Source: Pyxidicoccus caerfyrddinensis (GTDB lineage: Bacteria > Myxococcota > Myxococcia > Myxococcales > Myxococcaceae). Taken from it: DNA of 64,000 nt. The position numbers were made by a program, and so were the translations under genes. The first letter of the stretch is position 1; the number at the start of each line of letters is the position of its first letter. Under the pieces are notes generated by a model. The model was given only the letters and a program-made list of their open reading frames with translations. It was not told where the DNA came from and did no database searches. Positions 7,603-16,379 of the stretch are shown here, piece after piece. Location of the stretch: positions 62,001-126,000 of the forward strand of contig NZ_JAAIYA010000014.1 in NCBI RefSeq assembly GCF_010894405.1. The letters are read 5' to 3'.

Positions 7603-8568
7603 TCAAGGCTGGGAAGCGGCGGCCAGTGCGCCCTCGCGCGGGGTGAGGGGGCTCTCCAGGGCGATGCGGGCCAGCTCGTCCTTGCGCGCGAACCAGACGC
7701 CGGGCTGGCGCTTCGCGTAGGCGATGAACTCCTCGAGTACGCGTGCGCGGGCGGGGCGGCCGCCGATGCGGTCGTGCATGCTGATGGACATCATGCGGCG
7801 GCGGGTGGCGGACTCGGCGAGGAGGGCGTCGAACTCGTGGCGCAACTCGCTGGCGAACTGGTCCGCGCTGAAGTGGCGTTCCTCGAAGAGGACGATGTCG
7901 TTGAGGCCGAGCGTGTAGGGGACGACGGCGAAGGGCTTGCCATTGACGGGTACGAGGAAGGGCTCGTCCCGGCTCACGTCGTCGATGTGGTAGAGGAAGC
8001 CCAGCTCCTGGAGCAGCGGGAGCGTGTTCGGCGTGCCGCGCAGCCAGAAAGCGTTGAAGCCCACGGGACGGGTGCCGGTGGCGCGGAGGATGCTCTGGAT
8101 GTTGGCCTCGTAGGAGGCACGCTCCTCCTCGCGAGTCATGGAGAACTGCGGCGTCCACGTCTGGCCATGCGCTGCGGCCTCGTGGCCTCGCTGGACGACT
8201 TCGCGGGCGAGCGCGGGGTTCAGGTCCACGGCGGCGCCGACCATGTGAGATGTCACCTTGACGCCCTGGCGGTCGAACACGTCGAGCAGCCGGGGCAGGC
8301 CCTCCTTGTAGCCATACGCGTACCACGTGGAGGTGGGCAGGTCGGGGTAGCGCGAGTCGATGGGCGGGAAGGGCCCGCTCGCGCCGTGCTCGGGCTGGGC
8401 ACCGGCCTCGAACTGCATGGAGATGGAGATGGCGAGCCGGGCGCCGTTGGGCCACGCCTCCGCTTTGCGGGCTCTCGGGGCGGGACGGGGCGAAGCAACG
8501 GAGGTCGCGGCGACGGCCGCGCCGGCCACGGCGGTCTGGGTGACGAACTCACGGCGGGACAGGGACAT
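7603..8568 (-). CDS. Tat-exported polysaccharide deacetylase-family protein
   Basis: The product is 321 residues. The N-terminus MSLSRREFVTQTAVAGAAVAA is a twin-arginine signal. The mature part follows the NodB-homology layout of the PuuE/allantoinase-like branch: RLAISISMQFEAG at the first strand, KVTSHMVGAAVDLNPALAREVVQRGHEAAAHGQTW for the metal and substrate region, RPVGFNAFW, and MSISMHDRIGG near the end. The canonical DD pair of chitin deacetylases is not obvious, so the substrate may not be an acetylated sugar. It is probably a periplasmic hydrolase. It precedes the DoxX gene on the same strand (27 bp gap from DoxX stop to this start) and sits opposite a LysR gene, which suggests co-regulation. 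Confidence 0.83.
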   Translation of the reverse strand: MSLSRREFVTQTAVAGAAVAATSVASPRPAPRARKAEAWPNGARLAISISMQFEAGAQPEHGASGPFPPIDSRYPDLPTSTWYAYGYKEGLPRLLDVFDRQGVKVTSHMVGAAVDLNPALAREVVQRGHEAAAHGQTWTPQFSMTREEERASYEANIQSILRATGTRPVGFNAFWLRGTPNTLPLLQELGFLYHIDDVSRDEPFLVPVNGKPFAVVPYTLGLNDIVLFEERHFSADQFASELRHEFDALLAESATRRRMMSISMHDRIGGRPARARVLEEFIAYAKRQPGVWFARKDELARIALESPLTPREGALAAASQP

Positions 8569-8594
8569 GGTGGGACTCCGATTCGGATGGGGTT

Positions 8595-9074
8595 TCAGGC
8601 CCGGCTCGGGTGGGAGGCGGAGAGGGCGCCTTCCGGACGGCGGGAGCGCAGCAGGCCGTCAACGGTGAAGCGGGCATCGGCGGCGCGGGAGAGGAGGACG
8701 TAGTAGGCGAGCGCGTAGCTGAGGTGCAGGCCCACGGCGCTCCATTCCTGGCGCAGGCACTCGCCGAAGGTGAGCGACGCGAGGACGACGCCTCCGGCGA
8801 CGAGCGCGAGGCGCAGGCGCAATCCCAGCAGGATGCACAGGCCCACGGCGAGCTCCACGAAGGGCAGGCCCACGGCGAAGGCGCGCACGCTCCACTCCGG
8901 CAGCGGTGTGTTGGCGAAGCCCTGTACCAGCGCGTCGGCGAAGCTGCCGGGCGCGCCCACGCGGACCAGGCCATGCACGGTGAGGTTGGTGCCGAACACG
9001 AGCCGGAGCACTGCGTGCGCGAGCTGGCGGTCACTGAGGTGGCTCGGGGCGGTGTCGTGATTCTGGAGACTCAT
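8595..9074 (-). CDS. DoxX-family membrane protein
   Basis: The product is 159 residues. Four hydrophobic helices are visible (about 20-35, 55-80 AFAVGLPFVELAVGLCILLGL, 83-100 LALVAGGVVLASLTFG, and 108-125 AVGLHLSYALAYYVLL). The opening HAVLRLVFGTNLTVHGLVRV and the VELAVGL motif in helix two are characteristic of the DoxX/DoxD group, small membrane proteins that are often near redox enzymes. ATG 9074 has an excellent AGGAGG site seven bases upstream, much better than the upstream in-frame ATG at 9119. It is the first gene of a likely two-gene unit with the deacetylase, transcribed away from the LysR gene. Confidence 0.82.
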   Translation of the reverse strand: MSLQNHDTAPSHLSDRQLAHAVLRLVFGTNLTVHGLVRVGAPGSFADALVQGFANTPLPEWSVRAFAVGLPFVELAVGLCILLGLRLRLALVAGGVVLASLTFGECLRQEWSAVGLHLSYALAYYVLLSRAADARFTVDGLLRSRRPEGALSASHPSRA

Positions 9075-9148
9075 GGTTCTCCTCCTGTGTGGAGCGGTGA
9101 TGTCTCTTGAATGCGCCACGAGGTCCGGCTTGAACAGGCGTCAGGGAT

Positions 9149-9178
9149 GCACGACATTCGTGCGCGAGGAGCACGAAT
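9149..9178. promoter_or_regulatory. Candidate LysR operator in the divergent promoter
   Basis: Three half-sites of one motif are clustered here. GCACGA at 9149-9154 pairs with TCGTGC at 9158-9163. The extended ATTCGTGC (9156-9163) forms a perfect inverted repeat with GCACGAAT (9171-9178) across seven bases. This matches the general LysR pattern of a T-N11-A dyad (here T9158 to A9176-A9177). It overlaps the ribosome site of the LysR gene and lies about 75 bp from the DoxX start, which suits autoregulation plus control of the divergent operon. The pattern is seen in the sequence; binding is inferred. Confidence 0.6.
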
Positions 9179-9179
9179 C

Positions 9180-10100
9180 ATGGCGAGCCGGGACCGCTTC
9201 GAGGCGCTGCGGACATTCGTGGAGGTGGCGAGGGCGGGCAGCATCGCCGGGGCGGCGCGGGCGCTGCGGCGGGTGCCGTCGGCGGTGAGTCGCGAGCTGG
9301 CGGCGCTGGAGGAGCGCCTGGGCACGGAGCTGGTGCAGCGCACGACGCGGCGGCTGCAGCTCACGGCGGCGGGGGAGCGCTACCTGGGGCACGCGCGAGG
9401 CATCCTCGAAGCGCTCGACGAGGCGGAGCGGGACCTGGCGGAGCAGGGAGTGCCGCGAGGCACGCTCCGTGTCTCCGCGCCGGTGCTCTTCGGGCAGCAC
9501 GTGCTGGTGCCGATGATGAATGAGTTCCTCCGAGCGCATCCGGCGGTGAGCCTGGAGTTGGTGCTGGAGGACGCGATGGTGGACTTGGTGGAGGGCGGCG
9601 TGGACGTGGCGCTGCGCATCGCGCCGAAGCTGGAGCCGAGCGCCCTGGTGATGCGGCGGCTGGGCATGCAGCCGTACGTGCTGTGCGCGAGCCCGGGCTA
9701 CCTGCGCGAGCAGGGGACGCCGAGGCGGCCGAGGGAGCTGTCGGGACACGAGGTGCTGCTGCCCCAGCGAGGCCCGGCGGCGCGGCCGCTGGAGTTGCGG
9801 CACGCAGGGCGGACGCAGGAGGTGCGCCCGCCGAAGTGCCGTTTCCGGTGCAACAGCCTGCCGGCGCTGCACCGGGCAGCGCTCGAGGGAATGGGCATCG
9901 CGGTGCTGCCCGAGTACCTCGTCGCGAAGGAGCTGGCGTCCGGAGCTCTGGTGCGGGTGTTGGCCCCGTTCCGTCCCGCACCGCGCTTCGTCTCCGCGGT
10001 GTACCTGCGCCGCACCGCGATGCCCGCGCACGTGCGCGCGTTCCTGGACTTCATCGCAGCGAAGGCGTCGGAGCGGTTCCCGGCGACGGAGGAGAAGTGA
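9180..10100 (+). CDS. LysR-family transcriptional regulator
   Basis: The product is 306 residues. The winged helix-turn-helix is at about 4-62 (FEALRTFVEVARAGSIAGAARALRRVPSAVSRELAALEERLG), followed by the linker helix and the type-2 periplasmic-binding-like effector domain from about 90 (GTLRVSAPVLFGQHVLVPMMNEFL). The LysR-typical LPALHRAALEGMGIAVLPEYL is near residue 225. The sequence resembles the large subfamily related to DsdC/AaeR-like regulators that often act on a divergent gene. ATG 9180 is chosen because AGGAG lies nine bases upstream; a longer frame from 9111 lacks a ribosome site. The likely target is the divergent DoxX-deacetylase unit. Confidence 0.92.
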   Translation: MASRDRFEALRTFVEVARAGSIAGAARALRRVPSAVSRELAALEERLGTELVQRTTRRLQLTAAGERYLGHARGILEALDEAERDLAEQGVPRGTLRVSAPVLFGQHVLVPMMNEFLRAHPAVSLELVLEDAMVDLVEGGVDVALRIAPKLEPSALVMRRLGMQPYVLCASPGYLREQGTPRRPRELSGHEVLLPQRGPAARPLELRHAGRTQEVRPPKCRFRCNSLPALHRAALEGMGIAVLPEYLVAKELASGALVRVLAPFRPAPRFVSAVYLRRTAMPAHVRAFLDFIAAKASERFPATEEK

Positions 10101-10192
10101 GCCCCGTCCCTTCTCGGAATACTTTGCGTGGGTATCAGCCCACCTGGCCTCAGCCACGGTGTCCTTCCGACGCAAGGACAAGGGGATTGCCC

Positions 10193-11488
10193 ATGTCACT
10201 TCACCGTGCGGTGTCGGTGGTACTGCTGCTGGTTCTGGGATGCGCGAGCCCGCGCGTCATACGCCTCGATACTGGCGAGGGTCGACCTCTGGAATACGTA
10301 CCACCCACCTGGGACAGGTCGGTTGGGGTGGACAAGCGCGATTTCGAGCACGCACTCGCGCGGCTGGTGCTGGAGGTGCCCATGTCACTCCGGCCATCCG
10401 AGGCGGGCTTGTTGGTGCGTGCTTCGACCTACGGTGCCACGCTGGATTCGACCTGGCACGGTGTGCTGCGCAACCACTACGGTCGATGGTGTAGGGCACA
10501 CGAGGCCGTCGGTGACTGTCTCTCCCTCTTGGAGGACGGGCTGCACTTCAGTCCCACGGACAAGCTGTCGCTGGCGCTGGGCATGTCGCTGGAGCCGATG
10601 CGGGAGAGCATTGGCGAAGCCGTGAGGGACACCCTCAATCCTCAATTCTTCTACGCCGTGGTGGTGACGGGACTCGCATCATGGGTGGCGCTGGCAGCGG
10701 CACCCGAGCCGGTATTCACGAAGGCCGCGGCCGTGATGGCGGCGGTGGTCATGGTGTACCTGGGCATTGATGCGTTCCTGTCGGTGGTGAAGGCCTGCTT
10801 CGAGCTGAAGCAGGCTTCGGATGCAGCCAGGACATTCCAGGAGCTTGAAGAGGCTGGCGTGCGATTTGGCGGCGTTCTGGGGCAGCAGGGGGCACGTGTA
10901 TTCGTGCTCGCCATGACGGTGCTGCTGAGCAAGGGCGTGACGGGAGGTGCGGCGGGGCTGGCCTCGCGGATGCCAATGCTCCCTGCATTCACGGAGGCCT
11001 CCGCGGTAGGCGCCTCACAGGTAGGCCTCAACCTGGCGGCAGTAGGAGCTGTCAGCGCGGTCTCCATCACCGAAGGAAGCCTCGCGCTGACACTGGCACC
11101 CGGAGCTGTCGCCATGGCTGCCCTGGGCCCGAACCATGGAGGCGCCGCATCCGGTGCCGTGGGGTTCAAGGCCTGGGGCTCGTCCAGCGGGCTGCGGAAG
11201 GCCCTGGGGTCCGCGGGGCCGGGGCGGCAGTGGCACCATGTCGTCGAGCAGACACCAGGCAACGTTCAGCGGTTCGGGCCGCACTCGCTTCACAACACCC
11301 AGAACGTCATCCCGCTGGATACGTCTCTGCATGAGAGAGTGAGTGCGTTCTATTCCTCGAAGCGCTTCTTCATCACCAACTCCGAAACGTTGACGGTACG
11401 GGAGTGGTTGAGCACGCAGTCCTTCACTGCCCAGCGCGACTTCGGGCTGATGGCCATCCAGAACATCCAGAAAGGAATCTGGCGGTGA
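10193..11488 (+). CDS. SitA-like polymorphic toxin lipoprotein with HNH/AHH-like nuclease end
   Basis: The product is 431 residues. The signal peptide ends LLLVLGCASP, giving lipidated Cys17. The middle has the hydrophobic stretches seen in SitA proteins of myxobacteria (YAVVVTGLASWVALAA near 160, VMAAVVMVYLGIDAFL near 185, and VLGQQGARVFVLAMTVLLSKG near 225). The C-terminal 90 residues look like a nuclease: GRQWHHVVEQ (344-353, His348-His349) followed by HSLHNTQNVIPLDTSLHE, the His-His...Asn...His pattern of AHH/HNH-type toxins. SitA proteins are lipoproteins passed between kin by TraA/B outer-membrane exchange and kill cells that lack the matching immunity. The SitA5 group is the nearest match I can name. 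No SitB partner is visible upstream. AAGGGGA precedes ATG 10193. Third-position GC looks lower than in neighbours, a hint of transfer. Confidence 0.78.
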   Translation: MSLHRAVSVVLLLVLGCASPRVIRLDTGEGRPLEYVPPTWDRSVGVDKRDFEHALARLVLEVPMSLRPSEAGLLVRASTYGATLDSTWHGVLRNHYGRWCRAHEAVGDCLSLLEDGLHFSPTDKLSLALGMSLEPMRESIGEAVRDTLNPQFFYAVVVTGLASWVALAAAPEPVFTKAAAVMAAVVMVYLGIDAFLSVVKACFELKQASDAARTFQELEEAGVRFGGVLGQQGARVFVLAMTVLLSKGVTGGAAGLASRMPMLPAFTEASAVGASQVGLNLAAVGAVSAVSITEGSLALTLAPGAVAMAALGPNHGGAASGAVGFKAWGSSSGLRKALGSAGPGRQWHHVVEQTPGNVQRFGPHSLHNTQNVIPLDTSLHERVSAFYSSKRFFITNSETLTVREWLSTQSFTAQRDFGLMAIQNIQKGIWR

Positions 11489-11835
11489 CTCTCGAGGAAC
11501 TCGTCGAGGAGTTCGCACGGCACGTGGCCGCGCAGTCCGACGCCATCCTTCAGGGGGATGCCAGGACCGGAAACAAGCACGCGGGCCGCTACATCGCCGC
11601 ATTCAAGAAGCTGCGTGCCGCAGGCGACGCTGGCAGGGATGCACTGGCTGTGTTGCTGACACATCCTCGGATGGATGTGCGGGTCGGCGCCGCTGCATGC
11701 CTGCTTCGCTACCGCACCGAGGATGCGAAGGCGGTGTTGATGGCCGCCGCCAGAGGCGAGGGCCTCGCTGCGTTCGAGGCCGCGCAGGTGTTGAAGAACT
11801 GGGAGAGCGGCACGTGGGGCCTGGACCCCGTGTAG
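11485..11835 (+). CDS. DUF2019-like immunity protein of the SitA-like toxin
   Basis: The product is 116 residues, cytoplasmic, with no signal peptide. It starts at GTG 11485, which overlaps the toxin stop codon (GTGA), so the two genes are translationally coupled. The sequence opens LEELVEEFARHVAAQSDAIL and continues GRYIAAFKKLRAAGDAGRDALAVLLTHPRMDVRVGAAACLLRYRTEDAKAVLMAAA, a HEAT-like pair of helices matching the DUF2019 fold found in immunity proteins of the SitI5 type. It should bind and neutralise the nuclease end of the toxin. The tail FEAAQVLKNWESGTWGLDPV is also typical of that family. Confidence 0.78.
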   Translation: MTLEELVEEFARHVAAQSDAILQGDARTGNKHAGRYIAAFKKLRAAGDAGRDALAVLLTHPRMDVRVGAAACLLRYRTEDAKAVLMAAARGEGLAAFEAAQVLKNWESGTWGLDPV

Positions 11836-11858
11836 CGCTCCGGGGCTGCCGGAGCGCT
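11834..11858. terminator. Bidirectional terminator hairpin between immunity gene and gloA
   Basis: AGCGCTCCGG at 11834-11843 pairs perfectly with CCGGAGCGCT at 11849-11858 around a five-base loop. It lies in the 34-base space between two convergent stop codons and overlaps the immunity-gene stop. There is no T-run, so termination strength is inferred. Confidence 0.6.
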
Positions 11859-11869
11859 CACCCGAGCCC

Positions 11870-12256
11870 TCACGTCCCCTGCTGAATCAGCTCCACGCGG
11901 TACCCGTCCGGGTCCTCGACGAAGGCAATCACCGTGGTGCCGTGCTTCATCGGCCCCGGCTCGCGGACCACCTTGCCCCCGGCCTTCCGGATGGCGTCGC
12001 ACGTGCCGTGGATGTCATTCACGCCCAGGGCAACGTGGCCGTACGCCGTGCCCAGCTCGTACTTCTCGACGCCCCAGTTGTAGGTCAGCTCCAGCGCCGG
12101 GTGCGCGTCCTCGGGGCCGAAGCCCACGAACGCCAGCGTGAACTTCCCATCCGGATAGTCATGGCGGCGCAGCAACTTCATCCCGATGACGCGGGTGTAG
12201 AAGTCGAGCGACTTCTCCAGATTTCCAACGCGCAGCATGGTGTGCAGGATTCTCAT
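11870..12256 (-). CDS. gloA: Lactoylglutathione lyase (glyoxalase I)
   Basis: The product is 128 residues, the size of bacterial GloA. It converts the methylglyoxal-glutathione hemithioacetal to S-lactoylglutathione. The metal ligands are visible as His5 ([20 protein letters not shown]), Glu in [10 protein letters not shown], His in AYGHVALGV and Glu in [33 protein letters not shown] and [18 protein letters not shown] are classical glyoxalase I stretches. ATG 12256 puts the first metal His at position 5, as in known enzymes; the frame is open further upstream but without homology. It is convergent with the toxin/immunity pair. Confidence 0.94.
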   Translation of the reverse strand: MRILHTMLRVGNLEKSLDFYTRVIGMKLLRRHDYPDGKFTLAFVGFGPEDAHPALELTYNWGVEKYELGTAYGHVALGVNDIHGTCDAIRKAGGKVVREPGPMKHGTTVIAFVEDPDGYRVELIQQGT

Positions 12257-12341
12257 GCGCGCTTCATAACGCCCCGGACGCGTCGCGTCTCGGCACTCCA
12301 GGGCCATCCGTCCCGAGCTGTCCGCTGCCCCGCACGCAGTG

Positions 12342-14654
12342 TCAGTTCGCTGTCTTCGCCGGCACCGTGAAGGCGCCTGCCTCCACGCGCGACTCGGTGA
12401 GGGGCCGCCCGTCGGGCCCACGGGCGCCGATGCGCGAGCCATCGCCGCCGGCGTGCCACAGGCCCACCAGCACCTTCCACTCGCCGGCCTCCCAGTCCGT
12501 CGTGGACACGGCGAAGGCGTCGCGCAGGAGCGTGTCCCTCGGAGCCTCGCGGAGGAAGAAGGTGCCGCCCAGCACCGCGTGGTCCGCGTTCTTCCGCTTG
12601 CTGCCCTCGGGGCCGGGCAGGTGCACGAACACGCCGGCCGAGCGTGGCACCGGCCCCGTCACCCGCCAGTAGAGCACCATGTGCAGCAGGCCCTCCGCGT
12701 CCGGCGTCGAGGGCACCTCCGCCGCGACCAATTCCACCGGTGCGTCGAAGCGCACGTCCAGGCGCCGCGCGAGCGGAGGCAGCGAGGCCACCTGCATCGA
12801 CGAGCCATCCGGATTGCGAGGCACCGCCCGCGCCACCGGCTCGCGCCACGCCGTCAGCAGCGCGGCCCAGACGAACAGCGGCACGGACGCCACCATCAGG
12901 GCTTCCGGCCCCAGTCGATGCATCCGCCCCCGCGAGCGCCACGCGAGGAAAACCAACCCCACCCACGCGAGCGCCGACACCACCGTCCCACCGATACCCG
13001 AGCGCGGCAGGAAGCGCAGCACCACGCGGTGCTCGCCCGCCGGCAGTTGCACACCGAGCAGCCCGTCCCGCGACACCACCTCGCCCACCGACGCCTTCCA
13101 GCCCGGGTGCCAGTTCTGATTCACGAGAAGCACCGCCGGCCGCGTCGCCGCCACGTCCACCTCCACGCGGTTGGGCGTCCACTCCACGCGGCGCGCGGTG
13201 CCGGACGCCGCGTCCTCCAGATACTCCTCCTGTGGCAGGTCTCCGCGCAGGCGCTCGGACATGGGCACCGGCCACGCTTCACCACAGGCGATGGAGCCCC
13301 GGTTGATGGCCACGAAGTACCCCTGCGCCCACCGGTTGCCACGTGCCTGCGCGAAGGGCCGCTCCGCTTCAGGCGGCGTGGGTGGAGGCTCGGCGAGCAG
13401 CGTCGCCCAGTGGGTGAGCCGGGTGAACGCGTGGACCTGCACGCCCCAGCCCGCCACCACCAGGCCACACGCGAGCGCCGCGCCCCAGCTCCAACGAGGC
13501 GAAGGCGAGCGCCCCGCCCGCACCAGGAGCATGGCGAGCCCCAGCGCGGCCAGTTCAGCGATGAAGAGTCCCGCGGGGACGAGGAAGCGCTCCGGGTAGC
13601 GCAGCGTCCCGAAGATGGGCAAGAGCCGCAGCCCCGCGAACAGTGAAGGCTTCGCCGAGTAGCCCGCCGCCATCCACACGCACAGCGCCCCCAGCACGAA
13701 GGGGTACAGCGCGCGGCGGCGGCTCAGCACCACTGCGACGGGTACGAGCGCGAGCGCCACGGCCATGAGGAAGAAGTTGCCCGGGTTGCTGTGCCCCGAG
13801 GACGCCGGAAGCTCGAGCAGCATGCGCCCCAGCGTCTCAATCGAATGCCCCGGCGTGCCCGCCATGACGCGCGGCGAGGAGCGCATCGTCTCCAGCAGCG
13901 GCCACAGCCGGTACGCGCACGCGGCCAGGGTGAACAGGGCGGTGGCTCCCAGTCCCCACAGCGCCGTGCGCCACCGCGCGGTGCCGCGCATCCCGTACAG
14001 CGTGCGCCCCGCCTCCAGCGCGACGAAGAGGGCACCCATCGGCACCGGGTACGTCCCGCCGAAGCCGAGCAGCAAGGCGAAGACGCCCGCCACCAGCGCC
14101 GCGCCTGCCACCTTCCCTCGCGCGGCCTGGTAAGTGCCCACGAGCAGCCACGGCAGCAGCAGGAAGCCCGCGAAGTTGAGCCAGCCAATGGACCACGACA
14201 GCGCGGTGAACCCAGTGAGGCCGAACAGCGGCGCCGCGCCCAGTGCCCCTAGCGCGGAGCCCACGCGCCGCCGCGCGTAGCGGAAGAAGCCCTCCATGCC
14301 GAGCACGAGGAAGGCCCACAACACCACCGGCTCCGCGCGTCGAGCACCCAGTGCCGCGGACACCAGCAGCGTCGGTGACGCCACGCGCGTCTGCGGACTG
14401 CCGAGCGCGTACTGCCCGCCGCACGACCATGGGTTCCACAGCGGCAGCTGTCCGTAGCGCGTCAGCGTGCGCGTGCCCGCGTCCTCGTACGAGTGCAGCA
14501 GGTGTGAGTCGCGGAAGTCACTCAGCGCTCCGGCCCGCGACAGCGGGTACCAGCAGGCCACGAGGGCCAGCAGGCCGAAGAGGGCCAGGCGCGGGCCGGG
14601 AAGCGAGGCGGCGTGGTGGGCGGCGCGGAGCAGCCGTCGGGAAGGAGGCGTCAT
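12342..14654 (-). CDS. YfhO-like multi-pass membrane protein
   Basis: The product is 770 residues. About ten to twelve hydrophobic helices fill the first 430 residues, after the usual opening for this family ([27 protein letters not shown], then [14 protein letters not shown]). That loop with the two Asp residues and WNPW is typical of the YfhO/GT-C-like glycosyltransferase fold. A periplasmic part of about 450-600 contains [19 protein letters not shown] and [14 protein letters not shown], the C-terminal beta-rich YfhO region, followed by two more helices near 560-625 and a soluble C-terminal part ([17 protein letters not shown]) that resembles a sugar-binding beta-sandwich. It may transfer a sugar from a lipid carrier onto a surface molecule; this is inferred from fold only. 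Three minus-strand genes (16259 to 12342) are spaced 19-20 bp apart and may form an operon. Confidence 0.75.
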   Translation of the reverse strand: MTPPSRRLLRAAHHAASLPGPRLALFGLLALVACWYPLSRAGALSDFRDSHLLHSYEDAGTRTLTRYGQLPLWNPWSCGGQYALGSPQTRVASPTLLVSAALGARRAEPVVLWAFLVLGMEGFFRYARRRVGSALGALGAAPLFGLTGFTALSWSIGWLNFAGFLLLPWLLVGTYQAARGKVAGAALVAGVFALLLGFGGTYPVPMGALFVALEAGRTLYGMRGTARWRTALWGLGATALFTLAACAYRLWPLLETMRSSPRVMAGTPGHSIETLGRMLLELPASSGHSNPGNFFLMAVALALVPVAVVLSRRRALYPFVLGALCVWMAAGYSAKPSLFAGLRLLPIFGTLRYPERFLVPAGLFIAELAALGLAMLLVRAGRSPSPRWSWGAALACGLVVAGWGVQVHAFTRLTHWATLLAEPPPTPPEAERPFAQARGNRWAQGYFVAINRGSIACGEAWPVPMSERLRGDLPQEEYLEDAASGTARRVEWTPNRVEVDVAATRPAVLLVNQNWHPGWKASVGEVVSRDGLLGVQLPAGEHRVVLRFLPRSGIGGTVVSALAWVGLVFLAWRSRGRMHRLGPEALMVASVPLFVWAALLTAWREPVARAVPRNPDGSSMQVASLPPLARRLDVRFDAPVELVAAEVPSTPDAEGLLHMVLYWRVTGPVPRSAGVFVHLPGPEGSKRKNADHAVLGGTFFLREAPRDTLLRDAFAVSTTDWEAGEWKVLVGLWHAGGDGSRIGARGPDGRPLTESRVEAGAFTVPAKTAN

Positions 14655-14673
14655 GGGCGGAGGCGGGCGCGCT

Positions 14674-15066
14674 TCAGTCGTAGAAGGGCCGGGGCTTGCA
14701 CGGGCTGGCGGTGGCCTTGCGTGGAGGTTGGACGGGCGCCGAGTGCAATTCCGCGTCGATGGCGTCGAACACGTCCGTCACCGGCACCCCGCGCTTGCGG
14801 GCCTCGCCCACGGCCCAGCTCCGCTCGGAGGCGCCGAAGTCGTCGTCCTGGGACCAGTGGTCTCCCGGAAAGGAATGGCGCGAGCGCAGCCGCCAGCCGG
14901 GCTCCTCGGTGGCGGCAGCGCGGCCCACCTCGGTGCGCTCGGCGGGGGACAGGCGGCGCTCGGCCCCGGGCACACGCGAGGTGGCGGCCCGCACCACCGC
15001 CGTCGCGCCACACAGCGCGAAGGCCAGCCAACCCGCGAGCGACGCGCGCCTCCAGAGGGAGCTCAT
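14674..15066 (-). CDS. Hypothetical exported protein
   Basis: The product is 130 residues. It begins with a short basic stretch and one hydrophobic segment (WRRASLAGWLAFALCGATAVVRA), which could be a signal peptide or an anchor. The rest is polar with no recognised domain (HSFPGDHWSQDDDFGASERSWAVGEARKRG). Spacing is 19 bp to the YfhO-like gene downstream and 20 bp from the monooxygenase-like gene upstream, so it is probably part of that transcript. Codon use resembles the neighbours, which supports it being real. Confidence 0.6.
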   Translation of the reverse strand: MSSLWRRASLAGWLAFALCGATAVVRAATSRVPGAERRLSPAERTEVGRAAATEEPGWRLRSRHSFPGDHWSQDDDFGASERSWAVGEARKRGVPVTDVFDAIDAELHSAPVQPPRKATASPCKPRPFYD

Positions 15067-15086
15067 GGAGGCGCTCCTACTCCAAC

Positions 15087-16259
15087 TCAGCCCCGGTCGT
15101 CCTCTTCGGCGTCACCGTCCAGGCCGTGCGGCCCGGAGAGCACCTGGTGCGCGTGCTCCATCATCTCCACCACGATTTGACCCGCGGGCTGCACGCCTTC
15201 GATGCGCGCCATGCTGGCGCCGCTGGCGGGCATGCACATCTCCTCCAGGTCGCCCTCGGTGCCGGGCGTGGGAATGAAGGAGCAGAACTTCGGCATCGGG
15301 AACGGCGCGTTGCCGCCCGGGGCACCGGGGAACAGCGTCGTGGTGCCGATGCGCTCCGGCGGAGGAGGCGGCGTCGGGATGCGGTCCTCGCGGCCGGCCC
15401 ACTCGCGCACCACGCGGTTGCGCAACACACGCATCCGTTGGCCCGGCCACTCCGGGCCGAAGAGGGTGGTGAACTCCGAGTCGCCCGCGTCACCGTCCAC
15501 CAGTCGCTGCTTGAAGCCCGCGTGCGCGTAGGCCTCCACGGAGGCCACCATGCGCGTGCCCACCCAGACACCGTCGGCGCCGTGGAAGAGGGCGCGCGCC
15601 GCGCTCAGTCCGTCGGCGATGCCACCAGCGGCCAGCACCGTCACGTCGCGGGCCAGCGGGCGCAGCTCGCGCACCAGCTTCAGCGTGGACACGGTGCTCC
15701 GGTTGTGGCCGCCGGCCTGCCGGCCCTGGGCGATGAGTCCGTTCGCGCCCCAGTCCAGCGCCTTCCTCGCCGCCTCCACCGAGGGCACCTGCATCCACAC
15801 CTTCGTGCCCGCGGCCTTCAGCGCCTTCACCCACTCCGAGGGCGGCGTGTCCCAGTGGAAGGAGACGACGGGCACGCGCTCGGCGATGCAGGTGTCGATG
15901 TGCTCGCGCGTGGTGAAGTCCTGGCCGCCCGCGCTCGCGACGATGAAGTTCACCCCGTACGGGCGCTTCGTGCCTGCCTGGATGGCCTGGAGGCGGGCGC
16001 GCAGGAAGGGTGCCGGCTCGGGCGCGACGCCGAGCATGCCGATGCCGCCTGCTTCCGACACGGCAATGACGAGCGGCGGCAGCGCCACGAAGCCCATGCC
16101 CGCGCTGACGAACGGATAGTGAACGCCCAGCTCGCGCGTCAGCCGCGTGTGCAGCGTGTTGCCCTGCAGCACGTAGATGGGCCGCCGGGGTCCGTCGGCG
16201 GTGTCGTCTGCCTCGGGCGCGCTGTCTTCCGGGGAACGTCCATCGTTCGTGCCGTTCAT
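15087..16259 (-). CDS. Nitronate monooxygenase-like flavoprotein
   Basis: The product is 390 residues. It shows the TIM-barrel FMN enzyme family that includes 2-nitropropane dioxygenase/nitronate monooxygenase. HYPFVSAGMGFVALPPLVIAVSEAGGIGMLG (47-77) is the opening strand and the first FMN-contact loop. AQGRQAGGHNRS (177-188) has the catalytic His185, and VTVLAAGGIADGLSAARALFHGADGVWVGTRM is the phosphate-binding region. The C-terminus has an additional acidic/Pro-rich extension and EMMEHAHQVL. It likely oxidises alkyl nitronates or related compounds using oxygen; some relatives act as enoyl reductases, so the substrate is open. No signal peptide. Confidence 0.85.
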   Translation of the reverse strand: MNGTNDGRSPEDSAPEADDTADGPRRPIYVLQGNTLHTRLTRELGVHYPFVSAGMGFVALPPLVIAVSEAGGIGMLGVAPEPAPFLRARLQAIQAGTKRPYGVNFIVASAGGQDFTTREHIDTCIAERVPVVSFHWDTPPSEWVKALKAAGTKVWMQVPSVEAARKALDWGANGLIAQGRQAGGHNRSTVSTLKLVRELRPLARDVTVLAAGGIADGLSAARALFHGADGVWVGTRMVASVEAYAHAGFKQRLVDGDAGDSEFTTLFGPEWPGQRMRVLRNRVVREWAGREDRIPTPPPPPERIGTTTLFPGAPGGNAPFPMPKFCSFIPTPGTEGDLEEMCMPASGASMARIEGVQPAGQIVVEMMEHAHQVLSGPHGLDGDAEEDDRG

Positions 16260-16379
16260 CGTGTCTCCTGGAGGTGCCGGCGAATCGGGATTTCAGAGGT
16301 TACCAGCACCCCCGTGGATCATGCGCATGGGTGGGGAAGACGCCACCCGGGTTGGTGGGCGGGTGACAGCTGTCCCACC

